Positions 37,501-46,943 of a DNA stretch of 64,000 bases are shown piece after piece. Source of the stretch: Hydractinia symbiolongicarpus (taxonomy: Eukaryota; Cnidaria; Hydrozoa; Anthoathecata; Hydractiniidae). The translations under genes and the position numbers were made by a program. The notes beneath the pieces were generated by a model, which was not told the origin of the DNA, did not search any database, and was given only the letters and a program-made list of their open reading frames with translations. The DNA lies in NCBI RefSeq assembly GCF_029227915.1, contig NC_079877.1, positions 23,833,851 to 23,897,850 of the forward strand. The letters run 5' to 3'. Position 1 is the stretch's first letter. Every line of letters starts with the position of its first letter.

Positions 37501-40500
37501 ATTCAGTCAATTTCCAACATTTCCCAGGGATGTAGATAAAATTTAATCTTTTTTTTTTTCATTTGTGTGTCTCACTAACAAAAGTCTTAAGTCCAAAAAT
37601 ATATGCTTTTACCAATTAATTAAACCGTATGTTAAATTTCCAAGTAACAACGTTGCACTGCATTGTACTATTTAAGTAGTAACTAGCTATAGTCAGAATG
37701 TTGCAATTGCAGCTTGTAGGGTTTAGAATGCTAGCTACGCAATAGAATATAATCAACATAGCTGCAACAATGTCAACACAAATAACAGGGGGATAGAGGT
37801 GGAATTTCCCAAGAACTCAAGAACCTCAAGTATACATACAACCACATTATACACAAATAGGAAAGTCGCATTATTGGGTAGCCTAAGGATCCAACGGCTT
37901 TTTAAAAGATGAAACCAGTACCTAACTTTAAATTTGATAATATTTCTGAACAAATAAAAACTTCAATTTTCTGTGACTTTCGCTATAAACTTTATTGTTA
38001 CATATTTCCACAGAAAGCTGGCATTAACTCTTTCACTCCCAGTCCTCCGCACAGCGGGTGATAAGAAACCCGCGATTTTTCCCTGTCCTCCGCCCAGCGG
38101 GTGATCAAGTCGGGCGCGTTTTTAGGGCGGTTTTTATTGGACAAACGGCGCCTCGTTCGAAAGCTGATGAAATCGGCGACAGGAATCTGAATCAAAAAAT
38201 CTCATTCACAACGATTTTCAGACCATTTTGAATTTTGTCTAGAAAAATTTCAGAACAAAAAAGGAAAATGATGATGACATGAATGATATAGTTAATTTTA
38301 TGACTGAAAGTGATGGGCAAATTGATCTTGGGGAGGATTTTGACCACACTGATGACAGTGACAATTGAAACCACCCTGCAACTGCACCTGCAGTAGCATT
38401 ACTCAACACCGGTGAGGAGTTTGCTACAGACCAAACTGTACAAGCCACTAAAAATGAGGGAGATCAAAACAACAACAATGATAACAATAACGCTGACAGT
38501 TGGCTAGGGCGTGGCAGAGGTCGTGTTCGAGGTCGAGGACGAGGTCGTGCCAGGGGACGTGGTAGAGATAGAAGACGTGACAGAGATAGAGAACAACTGC
38601 AACCTAATGGTAATGATGAACAGAATTGGAACTGGGAGAAGGAAAGGGACGAAGAGCGCATAAGAGCTCCTCTACCTAATAACCCAACGCCTTTAGACTT
38701 ATTTTCGCTCTACCCAACCGATGAAATATTTCAGCTTCTTGTTGATGAAACAAATCGGTTTGCTGAATAATATTTTGAACATAACCTTGAAAAAAGGAAC
38801 AATACATATGCTGGGATGTGGTTACAAGTAACGTGGGAAGAAATGAAGTCATTAATTGCTATTATTTTGTTGATAGGTATAATTTACAAACCGTCAATTG
38901 ATATGTACTGGGTGACAGATTCATTGTTATTTACTCCTGTTTTTTCTAAAATCATGAAAAGAAACAGATTCCAACTAATTCTAAAGTTCTTGCAGTTCAA
39001 TAATAATGAAGATCCTAACTTTGATCCACAAAGCGAAGATAGGGACAGGCTTCACAAAGTAGACCGCTGATTGAGATGCTGCGTGAATGATGCTGTTTAC
39101 TACGCAGGACAGAACTTGAGTGTTGATGAGTCTCTCGTACTTTTCAAAGGTCGTTTGAAGTTCAAACAGTACATCCGAACTAAACGAGCAAGGTTCGGAA
39201 TCAAACTTTATGAACTTTGTACCTCCAGCGTAATAACTCTCGATTTTTTAGTGTACTGTGGAAAAGGTATGTTTTATGATGAAGACGGCAATGAAGGGAT
39301 GCCAACAACTGAGCGTATTCCTGCATCATTGATGGTCCCGTACCTGTACAAAAATCACATCTTGTTTACTGATAACTTATACAGCAGTCCGAGTCTTGCT
39401 AAATACTTTTTAAACCATGGTACACATCTTTGCGGAACAGTTAGAAGTAATCGTAAACATTTCTGCAAGGATATCATCGATGTCGCGTTGGAAAAAGGAG
39501 AAGCATCTTCTTACAGATCAACCAACAACAACAAAATAGTTGTTTCAAAATACGGAGCCGCAAAGGACAAATCTGGTAACAAACCAAAAATTGTTTTTTT
39601 GCTATCAACATGTCGTTCAGCCATAATGTCAGAGACTGGTCAGGCAAACAAAAATTTGATGTAGCGATCCGCAAACCCACTATGATAAAATCGTACAATA
39701 GCCACATGGGAAGTGTTGACATGGTCGATCAGCAGCTGCGTACCAAAGATGTCCTCGGAAAACACTAAAAGTGGTACAAAAAGGTTGCTTTCAGATCGAT
39801 TATGCAAGCAGTATTGAATTCCCACCAACTTTTTTAGTTTCGTACTTGGAATTCCTACAGGATGTTATTGCAAGTTTAGCCAAGCAGAATGACCTACCAC
39901 GGAACTATGTCCCTGGTAATTGTAGAGAGAGACTTCCTGGTAAACATTTTCCATCAGTACGAGTTGCAGACGAAGATGCAAAAGACAAAAGGCCGTTCAA
40001 AAATTGCCGTGTTTGTTATGCAAAAAATAAGCGCACCGATAAAGGCCGTCCGCTAATACTGTCTATATTTGTGAAAAGTGTCCATCACAGCCAGGACTTC
40101 ACCCTGACAAATGCTTTGGGATCTATCATACTCAAGAGCATTTTGATGAATAAAGGGATGTTCTTGTTAAAATTATGTAGAAACAATACGCGTATATTTT
40201 GTCACTTTTATGGACTTTTGAAGGTTATGACGTCATCGGCACCGTTTATGATGTAAATTTTCTCCTTTTTTGGTTCTTTTTAGTATTATTGCATAATTAC
40301 TCACACTCTAGATGTTTTCTTTTGTTTCATTTGTTTTTTTGATAAGAATTCAGGTAGAAATGGCGTTATACAAAAAATTAGCCTTTTCAGGCACCTTAAA
40401 CGTTTACCGCCATCATGGAAAATATTTTTTTATATAATTTTTCTTGTTTATATTTTATGTGACCTTATAGATTTTCTCAACTATATCTAACTGATTTATG

Positions 40501-42598
40501 TGTTGAAAAAAAATTTAACTTGGTTTTTACCATTTCTAAAAAAGAATTTGTTACTTTTCAATAACGATGTAAGGATCTATTTATAGATTGTGACGTCACA
40601 AATTTTAAATTTAATTTTTCTTTTGAAAGTTTTGTTCCAAATTATATAACAACAAAAGGGTGAAAATTTCATGATGATTCCTTTTATACTTTTGCAGATA
40701 CTAGCATTTAAGTTAGTAAAGTTGAATTCCAAAGAAAATACTCGGGAATATAGGGTAAAAATAGCTCACATAGGGCGCCCGATATTAGTTTTAATAAGTA
40801 GTGGTCAAAATAGCACCCCTTAAATTTAACAGGTATATTCCACAAATCTTTAAAAAAAATTTTGACGGGATTTGGTCACGTGATTAAAAAGCCTTACCGC
40901 GTCGCAAAGTCCGTGTTTAAGGCTTCTGTATATATTTCACGCATTTTCAGTACGAAGTGATCTTACCAACCATACTGCAGACAAGAATTTGTAGGAATGT
41001 CTATCATCAATTTTTTAAAATAATTTTTTAATTTAAAACTAATTCTTAGGCAAAAAAAGCGAGAAAGATTTATCAATAACGTGTTATAATGGCGATGGTA
41101 TCTTGTACAACGGTACTGTTAACATTACGTCAACTGGTAAAACCTGTCTTCCATGGAACATCAATCCATTTTTATCTTCGCCGGTATACAGTAAATTAAA
41201 AAATAATTACTGCAGAAATCCGCAAGGCTATGCAACAGCTCCTTGGTGTTATGTTAATGCTACCAATCGAGATTGGGAATATTGTGATGTGTCGAAGTGT
41301 ACACAAAATGATATGAAAGGTATGAACCAACTTATATTACGATTAAGCGTAAATTCCACAACTAAAATTTCACCTTAAAAAAATTTCTGCCAGAATGATA
41401 AATTCCACAAGAACGCGCTACCTATCATTCACAAGTTAAAAATAAAAACAGATATTTCAGTAGACGACAACTTGTGCTTCTTTTTCTGATCTATCTTCAT
41501 CGTAAACACATGCAAAAAAGAAACCAGAAATGCTATGAATTAAAGAAATAAACAAAAAACTTTTCGACAAAAAGAGTAATAAATTGCAACGCTTCGTTTT
41601 TGTTACTATTTTATTTAAGTTATTGTACTCACTCAAGGTTTAACAGTAGTCATGTCGCAGTATGGAGTTAAAGATTTCGAATTCAACTTAAAGTTTTGAG
41701 AACAAAATTAAAAATTAACAATGCACACACTCAGAACGTTATGGCAAAAATTTTCCCTGAATTAGAGTAAATCATTTTTCCAAAACAGATTCAAAAAGTT
41801 CCAAATTGCGCCAGAATACATTTTCGCGAATTTCGCGATTATCTATTTTTAGGTATTGCTAAGGGAATTAATTCTAGCCCCACAACAGTTAATTCACTTA
41901 CTATAACTACTACCAGTACTAATGTACCATAAGGGGAAAACAAACTTAAAAGGCGCAAAATATGTTTAGCACTTAAGAGCTATTTGCTGTATTTAGACTA
42001 GTGTTAAATATTATTGTATTCCGTTTCAGTAAAGTACAAGGAAGTGCTTATTGTTGGCTTGGTTTTAATATTTACTTTTGCTATTGTTCTGTCCATCTGG
42101 AAAATCTGTCGTATACGAAAAAATAAAACAAAAGGTGAATAATTTTCATATCACAGAAATTAATTTTTTGATGAGTTAGTACTTAGTAATAATAGCCTGA
42201 AAGAAAGTTTTGAATATAATAATCATACTTGACTTCATAACTGACTTCGTTCTGACAATGAAAACCAATAATAGCTTATTTTGAAAATCACATTATTATA
42301 TGATTTATATGAATTTTATTATGACTTTCAAAAACTCAAATTTTCTTTATAAATTTGGGTTTTCAAAACACTTCACTGAAGGGCTTACACGCCCGGAAAA
42401 TCATTTATCACCTATCATCATATAAACCAATAAAGATATCGCAACTTTTATACACCAAATGCTAGGTCAAATTTTATTTATTATTTTAATATATTTTAAT
42501 TGCTTTTAGACAATATTGATCCATATAACGTTTGTTCTGCATCTGACCAAGAAATAACATCACAATTATTGAGGTTGCCTTCGCTAAGTGAAAATTGA
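22554..42598 (+). CDS. ROR-like receptor without kinase: signal peptide, Frizzled CRD, two kringle exons, TM
   Basis: Exons: 22554-22611 (signal peptide MDKGKLIGLILCQIGTYFIG), 25062-25098, 25263-25454 (CRD part 1, SCIRYNEVLPEGVCINQLK), 26086-26452 (CRD part 2, CRRYC...FPIADMNNIEKC), 35190-35459 (kringle), 41050-41319 (kringle), 42030-42134 (membrane helix from KYKEVLIVGLVLIFTFAIV, then a basic stop-transfer), 42510-42598 (31-residue tail ending LRLPSLSEN). All junctions are GT...AG, and every boundary from the CRD onward is phase 1. A CRD plus kringle plus TM is the ectodomain plan of ROR receptor kinases, which bind Wnt; here the frame ends before any kinase. Oddity: the CRD exon has a 2-bp excess in a C run at about 26265-26268, breaking the frame as sequenced. 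Transposons fill the introns. It may be a decoy or co-receptor, or a decaying copy. Confidence 0.75.
23038..23205 (+). repeat. 42-bp minisatellite, four copies
   Basis: Four diverged units built on GTAATAATGTATGCATGGG plus a G-rich GTAAAAAAGGGAGGGTTATGTC half. It lies in intron 1 of the plus-strand receptor gene. As 42 is a multiple of 3, it creates open frames on both strands that are not genes. Confidence 0.85.
23290..25061. other. Intron 1 remainder, no recognisable feature
   Basis: AT-rich intronic sequence between the minisatellite and exon 2 of the receptor gene. No transposon ends or coding frames recognised. Confidence 0.4.
26820..26859 (-). mobile_element. Helitron-like 5' fragment
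   Basis: On the minus strand TCTATATAATAATACGG and a (TCCG)n tract match the 5' part of the Helitron-like family. The 3' part is absent. Confidence 0.4.
27097..27450. repeat. Left terminal and subterminal repeats of the transposon
   Basis: CCCAGCCGGCACAAGACGTC opens the element. Through about 27450 there are repeated GACGTCTTTTAGACGTC, AAAAGACGTCTTTTAAAAGA and AAGATGCATCTT-like motifs in both orientations, able to fold on themselves. Such blocks are transposase binding regions in CACTA elements (established); that role here is inferred. Confidence 0.8.
28556..30439 (+). CDS. Tnp2-like (Transposase_21-type) transposase
   Basis: An uninterrupted frame of 627 residues from ATG 28556 (MNDSRLRKERR) to 30439. 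The frame is open for 39 more codons upstream, but these are AT-rich and a splice acceptor-like TTTTCAG precedes the chosen start. Family-like motifs in order: NIDGLPLSKSSQSQLWPIL (first catalytic-type Asp), FVCDAPARAFLKC (second), a Cys pair in YYSCERCNIKGQY, LDYMHLVLLGVMKRML, a WKATEFRQFLLYLGPVVLKG block and an N-x-H-x-LIHL block before ENYMQVLKK. These resemble Tnp2-family transposases of CACTA elements. No stop or frameshift is present, so the protein could be made. A neighbouring spliced gene lies 674 bases downstream. Confidence 0.75.
   Translation: MNDSRLRKERRLVNQKVDEILNGEDSDQHDLLSNPSDNENDRCISCYDEPLDSSFSSNENEILYNSLDTVTNPESLILSDISRWAAKSGCSRECLNQLLLILRKHGMTELPADSRTLLETPRHVETAHKCGGIYSYVGIVKQVKKMLKLHHCLMNENNLFLTVNIDGLPLSKSSQSQLWPILGSLNNSDSVFVIALYHGTSKPNSTNEFLEDFLNEVNFLQINGLEVEEKTFQFFLKAFVCDAPARAFLKCVVSHTGYYSCERCNIKGQYIDNRVVFLHDGSEIARNDQHFKQFLYHPHQKCISPLVSQLNFDCVSKFTLDYMHLVLLGVMKRMLQFLTKGPLQIRLSSNHISQISSRLNNISGSMPTEFNRQPRPLRDLPYWKATEFRQFLLYLGPVVLKGIVSHNVYEHFLGLHISMSILLNDSSQSRYRLLGYCRELLLWFVSKSKDVYGRKFISYNVHSLIHLCDDAENFQSSLNHLSAFKFENYMQVLKKNVRSNNNPVAQVIKRESELSSLVEKSKPTPFISADHLKDSCFLLESGKFCVVNEAQKHSNQIIGTVLKPCSLGSIYKSPAESSLLNIFFVEKITGKRKEFPKNMLKRKVVCLPHRNGFALFPFLHEFEKTKY
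30815..30918 (-). mobile_element. Helitron-like fragment nested in the transposon
   Basis: On the minus strand it begins TCTCTATAATAATAGCCG at 30918, continues with TATTTTGTCTGTCCGCC and a GGGCACACAAAATAGCG block and fades near GAAGGACGACAC. No hairpin or CTAG end remains. It lies between the two genes of the larger transposon and so inserted after it, or is carried with it. Confidence 0.5.
31113..33488 (+). CDS. Ten-exon transposon accessory gene, DUF4806-like
   Basis: Exons: 31113-31305, 31405-31470, 31559-31640, 31870-31947, 32049-32114, 32238-32281, 32378-32571, 32842-32906, 32998-33092 and 33388-33488. All introns are GT...AG, phases agree, and the sum is 984 nt (327 residues plus TAA). 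The N-terminal 64 residues have an aromatic FFWPN patch; the middle is Ser/Asp/Pro-rich with PPKKKQQ as a possible nuclear signal. The C-terminal half has a helical CNQILENQKKMCRYLVRLER stretch, then EELELCEERLGNPEDFTAM and a short helical bundle to IIGTKLRNAPSQ, which resembles DUF4806. Inferred role: a second transposition protein binding DNA or the transposase. The family assignment is from memory of the pattern. Confidence 0.7.
31709..31733 (+). repeat. (TA)n microsatellite
   Basis: Uninterrupted TA dinucleotides in intron 3 of the transposon accessory gene. Confidence 0.9.
34080..34584. repeat. Right subterminal and terminal repeats, with a 131-bp tandem duplication
   Basis: Dense copies of the GACGTCTTTTAGACG family close the element, which ends TTTGTGCCGGCTGGG. 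A 131-bp unit starting near AAGATGCATTTAA is tandemly duplicated (34145 and 34276), the copies differing at a few positions. The right block is longer than the left one. Confidence 0.8.
35020..35152 (-). mobile_element. Diverged Helitron-like fragment upstream of first kringle exon
   Basis: On the minus strand it reads TTATTAATAATAGCCGCATC, a TTGTCTGCAG block and GGGACGGGCGAATGTGG. A more diverged relative lies at 40860-40990, at the same distance from the second kringle exon, so the duplicated segment included it. Confidence 0.5.
35190..35459 (+). CDS. Kringle exon A of the ROR-like receptor
   Basis: A 270-base exon with phase 1 on both sides. It encodes one complete kringle: six Cys in TCYNGDG, KTCLPWN, NNYCRNPQG, APWCYVN, WEYCDVP and KCTQND, with the typical RNPQG and APWCY motifs. 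Acceptor TTACTAG, donor AAAG|GTATGA. Symmetric phases allow it to be skipped, duplicated or exchanged without frame damage. Nearly identical to the exon at 41050-41319. Confidence 0.9.
35580..37382 (-). pseudogene. Decayed coding remnants of unknown type on the minus strand
   Basis: Several stretches read as protein only on the minus strand: a 59-residue frame at 37382-37203 (MKNSEVLHWFKELNDSSKAS...), a stretch near 36670-36540 (GDRYTNDVREAIMKLLVDEV), one near 36400-36190 (VNYCRDASPVFEGVPVISNF), and one near 35690-35560 (SSDESSSDVYWAGAKVVSVD). Stops and frame changes separate them. They lie between the two kringle exons, so they probably belong to an inserted element whose ends I could not find. 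Family not recognised. Confidence 0.35.
38024..40153 (+). pseudogene. piggyBac transposase remnant
   Basis: TTAA at 38024-38027 followed by CTCTTTCACTCCC suggests the left end of the element; no right end was found. Coding remnants run from about 38240: an acidic N-terminus, an Arg-Gly-rich stretch at 38507-38590, the entry to the transposase core (WEEMKSLIAIILLIGI), then the three catalytic Asp regions VDESLVLFKG, FTDNLYSSPSLAKY and GSVDMVDQQLR, and a C-terminal Cys-rich zinc finger (NCRVCY, CEKCPSQPG, HPDKCFGIYH) ending at 40153. Stops after DDSDN and FAE, a frame change near 39060-39090 and a stop after GKH (39765) disable it. The catalytic Asp regions themselves are intact. Confidence 0.9.
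40154..41049. other. Intron sequence before second kringle exon
   Basis: AT-rich. It includes a fragment at 40860-40990 related to the Helitron-like piece before kringle exon A. A CTTCACTGC-type piggyBac right end was searched for by eye and not found. Confidence 0.4.
41050..41319 (+). CDS. Kringle exon B of the ROR-like receptor
   Basis: The same length (270 bases), phases and six-Cys kringle pattern as exon A, with only a handful of substitutions (for example SSRVYSNLINNYC against SSPVYSKLKNNYC). The near-identity continues for about 50 bases into the downstream intron, whereas the upstream intron has diverged more. Both exons may be used in tandem, giving two kringles, or one may replace the other. 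Splicing from here to 42030 keeps frame. Confidence 0.9.
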
Positions 42599-43287
42599 TA
42601 ATAACATGAGGAAGATAATATCACTATATTATTGTCAATTTTGCGATATGACAGCACAGTAGTCTATTGTTATTGCAAATCATTTTAATATGTGTCAGAA
42701 AAGTTCATCAGATATCAGTTCATCAGAGTTTATTGCTGGAAATAGTTGTTATAATTTTCCTACGTTTTTGACATTGTAAAAGATTTTTCTGAAATAAATT
42801 CAAAATTTAACGAACTTAAATTTTTTATTTTAACGACTTTTGCTCGTTATTTTTACATCGTCCCAAAACTTTGTGGACACTAAGTGACAAAATGTTGAAG
42901 ATGTGACAAAAAAATTAGGTCGGGGATTATTTTTGGCCACCTATTTATAGGTTAAATTTTAGTTATGTTCAAGGAAATCACTTTTGCGAATTTTCTGCAG
43001 TCGTTGCAAAGTATTTCTGATCGAACACTAAAGAATAGATTTCTATCTAATCTTAAAAGGTCTGCAAACTTGGTGGGGACTTTCATTTTTTAGTGTCATC
43101 AGCTAACTGACTGGCTATAACACTTTTGAGATATTCTAAATCAAGAACAAAATCTTTAAAACGGTCCGAATTGATATTCGGCTAAATTCTTTGCTAAAAG
43201 TGACGAAGTTTAAGGCCCACAAAACTTTGATCCGTTAAGGTTTAGTCGATAGGATGCAATTGCAAAAGTTCAAAATAACGCAAAATA
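42599..43287. other. 3' flank of receptor gene
   Basis: An AATAAA at about 42791 is a plausible poly(A) signal for the plus-strand receptor gene. No other feature seen. Confidence 0.35.
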
Positions 43288-43830
43288 AACAACAAATGTA
43301 AAGTTTCACAATAATAGACCGTCTAGTTGTGCTTAACAAAAAATGAAAACATACATGTTTGATAATGACCAAAATTTTCTTACGTTGTTCTCATACATTT
43401 TGTCAAGCTATACACTTGAAAGTCTGTTTTATCGTATTGATAATTTCTACGATGTTTTACTTCTTTTGAGGAAACAAATGATCGATTCTTTTTCAAAGAA
43501 TGGGGAAATATTTTTATGTTGGACTCCATCAATTCTCTTCTCGCAATCGTTGATTTAAGATCTTTTGCAGATTCAAGGCTTAACATTTCTCCATCGTATG
43601 CCCGAAGAAGGTGGAGTAGCAATTGAGAGATGGAGGGGATGCTCTGCAAAAGCAAATTTTTAGATAAATCTGCAATATTAATAGTGCGTACGCTCGTTGC
43701 ATATTTAACTAAATGACTTTCGATGAAAAGTTGAAAAAAAACCAAAAAAACAACAAATGTAATGTTACAAAAAAATAGACCGTCTAGTTGTGCTTAACAA
43801 AAAATGAAAATATACATGTTTGGTAATGAT
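43288..43830 (+). repeat. Direct repeats (~82 bp) flanking a gene fragment
   Basis: The block starting AACAACAAATGTAA and containing ATAGACCGTCTAGTTGTGC then ACATGTTTG occurs at 43288-43369 and again at 43750-43830 in the same orientation. The copies differ by a few bases. They bracket the NTPase gene fragment at 43380-43745. Confidence 0.8.
43380..43745 (-). pseudogene. Duplicated fragment of the HEPN/NTPase gene
   Basis: On the minus strand SVRTINIADLSKNLLLQSIP and SISQLLLHLLRAYDGEMLSL match AVRAINIADLSKELLLQSIP and the next residues of the NTPase at 46.9-47.6 kb. After about 60 residues the copy diverges and loses the Walker B region. It is bracketed by direct repeats. It is an isolated exon fragment with no promoter or splice context. 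Confidence 0.75.
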
Positions 43831-44222
43831 AATGGTTGCTCCAAACATACTTCTGCCAGGCTTTTGTGTGGAAAATGTATTTTGAGACACGACTCGGCGT
43901 ATTAGGTACGTAGCTAAGCTGATTAATTTCTGTTTGTATTGTAGCGGCAAGAAAGGATTTAAATTTAAAGAGATATAAAAAATTTGCAATAAGTTGTTGA
44001 TTGTTTAGTAAAAATGTAGGATCTTAAAAATTATTTCCATCCCAAAGCAATTAAGAAAGTTTGATCCATTCTATGAGCTGTCTTTCCAAATGGTTGTTTA
44101 AAAAGTGTATACATTTATTTAGCATTTGAAAAACAAATTAAAAATCTCGATAAAGGGTAGAAAAGAAAAGGTAGAATACCCATTTTACTAGCAATCAATG
44201 AAATTTCTATAAACTAGTCATC

Positions 44223-44345
44223 GTGTCACCATAGGCTAGTGATTAGTTATAAAACGCAAATGTGTCCCAAAAGAATGGAAATTTATGCCTCTCTGAGCAC
44301 CGAAACGGGAGTAGTCGTGTGTTCGAATCTCATGTTGGTAATTAT
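44223..44345 (+). mobile_element. tRNA-like Pol III promoter, probably a SINE head
   Basis: ATAGGCTAGTGATTAG resembles an A box (44231-44246) and GTGTTCGAATCTC a near-perfect B box (44320-44332). The 75-base gap exceeds that of an ordinary tRNA, and I could not fold a complete cloverleaf. A T-rich stretch follows. Most likely a tRNA-derived SINE or a tRNA pseudogene. Confidence 0.45.
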
Positions 44346-45421
44346 TATTTTTTACTTTTTTTTTCTAATTTTTTTTTTCAAAAAGATAAGTGTTCAAAAG
44401 CATTATTTAACTAACTGGTAAAGTAAAGGTATTTCCACCAAAGTTTACAAAAGTGAATGTAGGAAGAATTAAGGTCACCCCAAATGTTTGGAAAGTAGTT
44501 TACGAAAAATAAAATTTCCACAACCTTACGTAAGAGAGAAACAAAGACGCTGCACCATATCTATTTATTAAATACAACGATTTTACAAAATTTGGTTAAA
44601 ACGTAAGCAAAAGTTAAATTATATTGTAAAAAATGACAAGAACGGAATTCTTTTCGCTACGCCAACATACAGAAATATGATTTCGGAAACATTTCGAAAG
44701 AACGTAAATTTTCCGATCCCGTTCTTGTTATTTGTCTCCGCGCCATAAGTGCACAGAATCTTTTTACGAAGTTTGCTGGTTGTGACAGTGCTGGTAATAT
44801 ATATTCTTTTAACTACAGCTATTTCCGTTTTTCAAATAAGATTTACTCGTATATTTTTTTTACTTTGCTTTTTCTCACTGAGTAACTCTCTTATACCCCG
44901 TTTTTTTTTGGTGGGTCTACTGAATTACTAAATTTTGCAAATTTTAGTTGGGGCTTGTGGTTTTTTCTTCTTCCTGTCAGTCAGTTTACCCCAGACTGAC
45001 CTATTGAAAATTGAAATTTCGGGAAATTTTCTGTTCAAGAAGATCTCACAAATCAATTTTGAAAAATAACTGCATAGTGTTAGAAAATATTATAGCCTAT
45101 CTGAAAAGCAAAATATGTCGTGTTTAACTTCGTAACAGAAATCATAATCTGATACACAGCGTTTTGTAAACTTTCTTCGCGAGGTTGTTTACGTATATCA
45201 TACGTCTTGTTATTGTTAATATACATACACACTTTCAGTATTATACATACATAGTAATTAATCATACTAGGGATTGTTGCATAAATAAAGATCAACTCTA
45301 AAATGAAATCTGTAAAATAACTTGTTTTGAGAAACATAAATACCTAACATGGAAAGTATATTTTCAAAAATCTTATCTATATGTCTGTTTCGCCTGCTTC
45401 ACTATTTCAGCAACAAGGTTT
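44346..45421. other. No recognisable feature
   Basis: AT-rich non-coding sequence downstream (on the minus strand) of the ankyrin-repeat exon. Nothing recognised. Confidence 0.4.
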
Positions 45422-45990
45422 CTAAAACACTCGTTCACTGATCAGAAAAAATGCCAGTAACTGGAAATCCATCTTAAAAAAAAGTTTTTCTTTATTTGCC
45501 AAATAGCCCCGAAACATTCTTTTTAACACTTTGTTTTTTATCGCAACTCTGTAATAAGCTGTTTTACCATTTTTATCCTTTATTGTTACATCAATAATAT
45601 AAAGGAGTAATTCTTCTACGCAAGCAACATGTCTAGCTTCGACAGCACAATGTAATGGAGTTTGCTGGTCTACATCTCGACAATTAGTATGAGTTGCGTC
45701 ATGCCGCAATAGTAATTTTAACACTTCTATATTACCCCTCATTGCGCTGAAATGGTGACAATCACCGAAACATCGCTACCATACGTAAGAAGAACTTCCA
45801 CCATTGGTATCTTATTATACCATACAGCATGCATCAATGGTGTCCATCCCATATGATCTCTCGTGTCCACAATATCTGGGTGAGATTGCAAGACTTTTCC
45901 TAATTTCAGAACTTGACCTTTGGAAATTAGTTCTTTAATTTCAAAGGTGAATAAAAGGTAGAAGTGAATGAAATGTTCCTTAAAATGCTG
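45422..45990 (-). pseudogene. Ankyrin-repeat exon with 1-bp frameshift
   Basis: On the minus strand GWTPLMHAVWYNKIPMVEVL is a clear ankyrin unit. After LLTYGSDVS the frame shifts by one base, and HFSAMRGNIEVLKLLLRHDA plus QQTPLHCAVEARHVACVEEL continue two more units. A short basic C-terminus ends at 45422. The shift lies near 45770. Confidence 0.75.
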
Positions 45991-46410
45991 TAGTAAACAG
46001 CAATGGACTTTGAAAAATTGTCAAAATTCTTCACCTGATTAATTTATTAACTTATCTTCGAAACAGATTTGAGGAGGAAAACAGAGTTTGTGTCTGTGCA
46101 AGAGATTAAAGCAGATTTTGTATGATAAAGCAGAGTCTTAACAGAGACCTTATTTGGAACATTTGTTGATAAATATTATAAGTAAAGACTAGCAAAGAGT
46201 AGGGAAAATTACAAGTCTGAATTAGATTGTATACCTTTAAACGATCCATCATAAGGAGGAAGGGTGCTAAGAGAAATAAAATATTAAGTATATAAAAATT
46301 GGTGGAACAACTATGTTGAAAATTCTCTTAAATGCACAGTATTTTACCTAAATTGGATGCTTCGGAAATATTTACAGATACATGAACAATAAATGAAATA
46401 TATATCTTAC

Positions 46411-46674
46411 TGAATATAGGTAATTTCAATACTTTCCAATGCTCCAACAGTACTTAAAGCTGCAACAGAGAAACGATATTTTGTGTCCACTTCCATCTCC
46501 CTGATTGTTATGCTTCCTTTAGATGTTCTAGAAACTTCTTCCCAATCACCTCCACTGTCGACCTCTTTTCTTCGGATGATATATTCGAATCCATCTGTTT
46601 CCCATTTTAGGAAACACGATGTTTCATCTTGATAATGACATATCAGCTGGCTTAGAGCTTTTGGTTGCTGTAAC
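46411..46674 (-). CDS. FN3-domain exon
   Basis: A 264-base exon with phase 2 on both sides. It encodes one fibronectin type III-like domain: PKALSQLICHYQDETSCFLK, then KWETDGFEYIIRR, and the closing MEVDTKYRFSVAALSTVG, which is the usual Y-x-F-x-V-x-A strand. Acceptor TTTCAG, donor GTAAGA. It joins in frame to the NTPase exon upstream. Confidence 0.75.
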
Positions 46675-46943
46675 CTGAAAAATATTATGTCATGCGAATT
46701 GTTTCTTCACATCAAGTACGGAAATATACCACACGTCCAAGGCAAAGATGATCTATTTCTTTACTAAAACAAATTTTTACATGATAATATGATAGTAGCA
46801 GAGAGATAATTTAACGATAAACGTAAGACCGCAATCATAGACAGAAAATGATCTAATGCAGTTACAAACGGATTTTCCAACAAACTTTCTGCACTGAACA
46901 TTTCCTATACAATATGTAAAAATGCAGTTAGAAGGATACTCAC

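Noticed and set aside
41857-41930. Possible Thr/Ser-rich stalk exon after kringle B
   Set aside because: The acceptor is good and the frame reads 26 residues, but no donor restores phase with the membrane exon at 42030 before TAA.
42030-42134. Receptor tail as part of a kinase
   Set aside because: The exon at 42510 ends in a stop after 31 residues and no kinase motif occurs in the following 3 kb on this strand.
44223-44345. Functional tRNA gene
   Set aside because: A and B boxes are present but too far apart, and no cloverleaf could be drawn.
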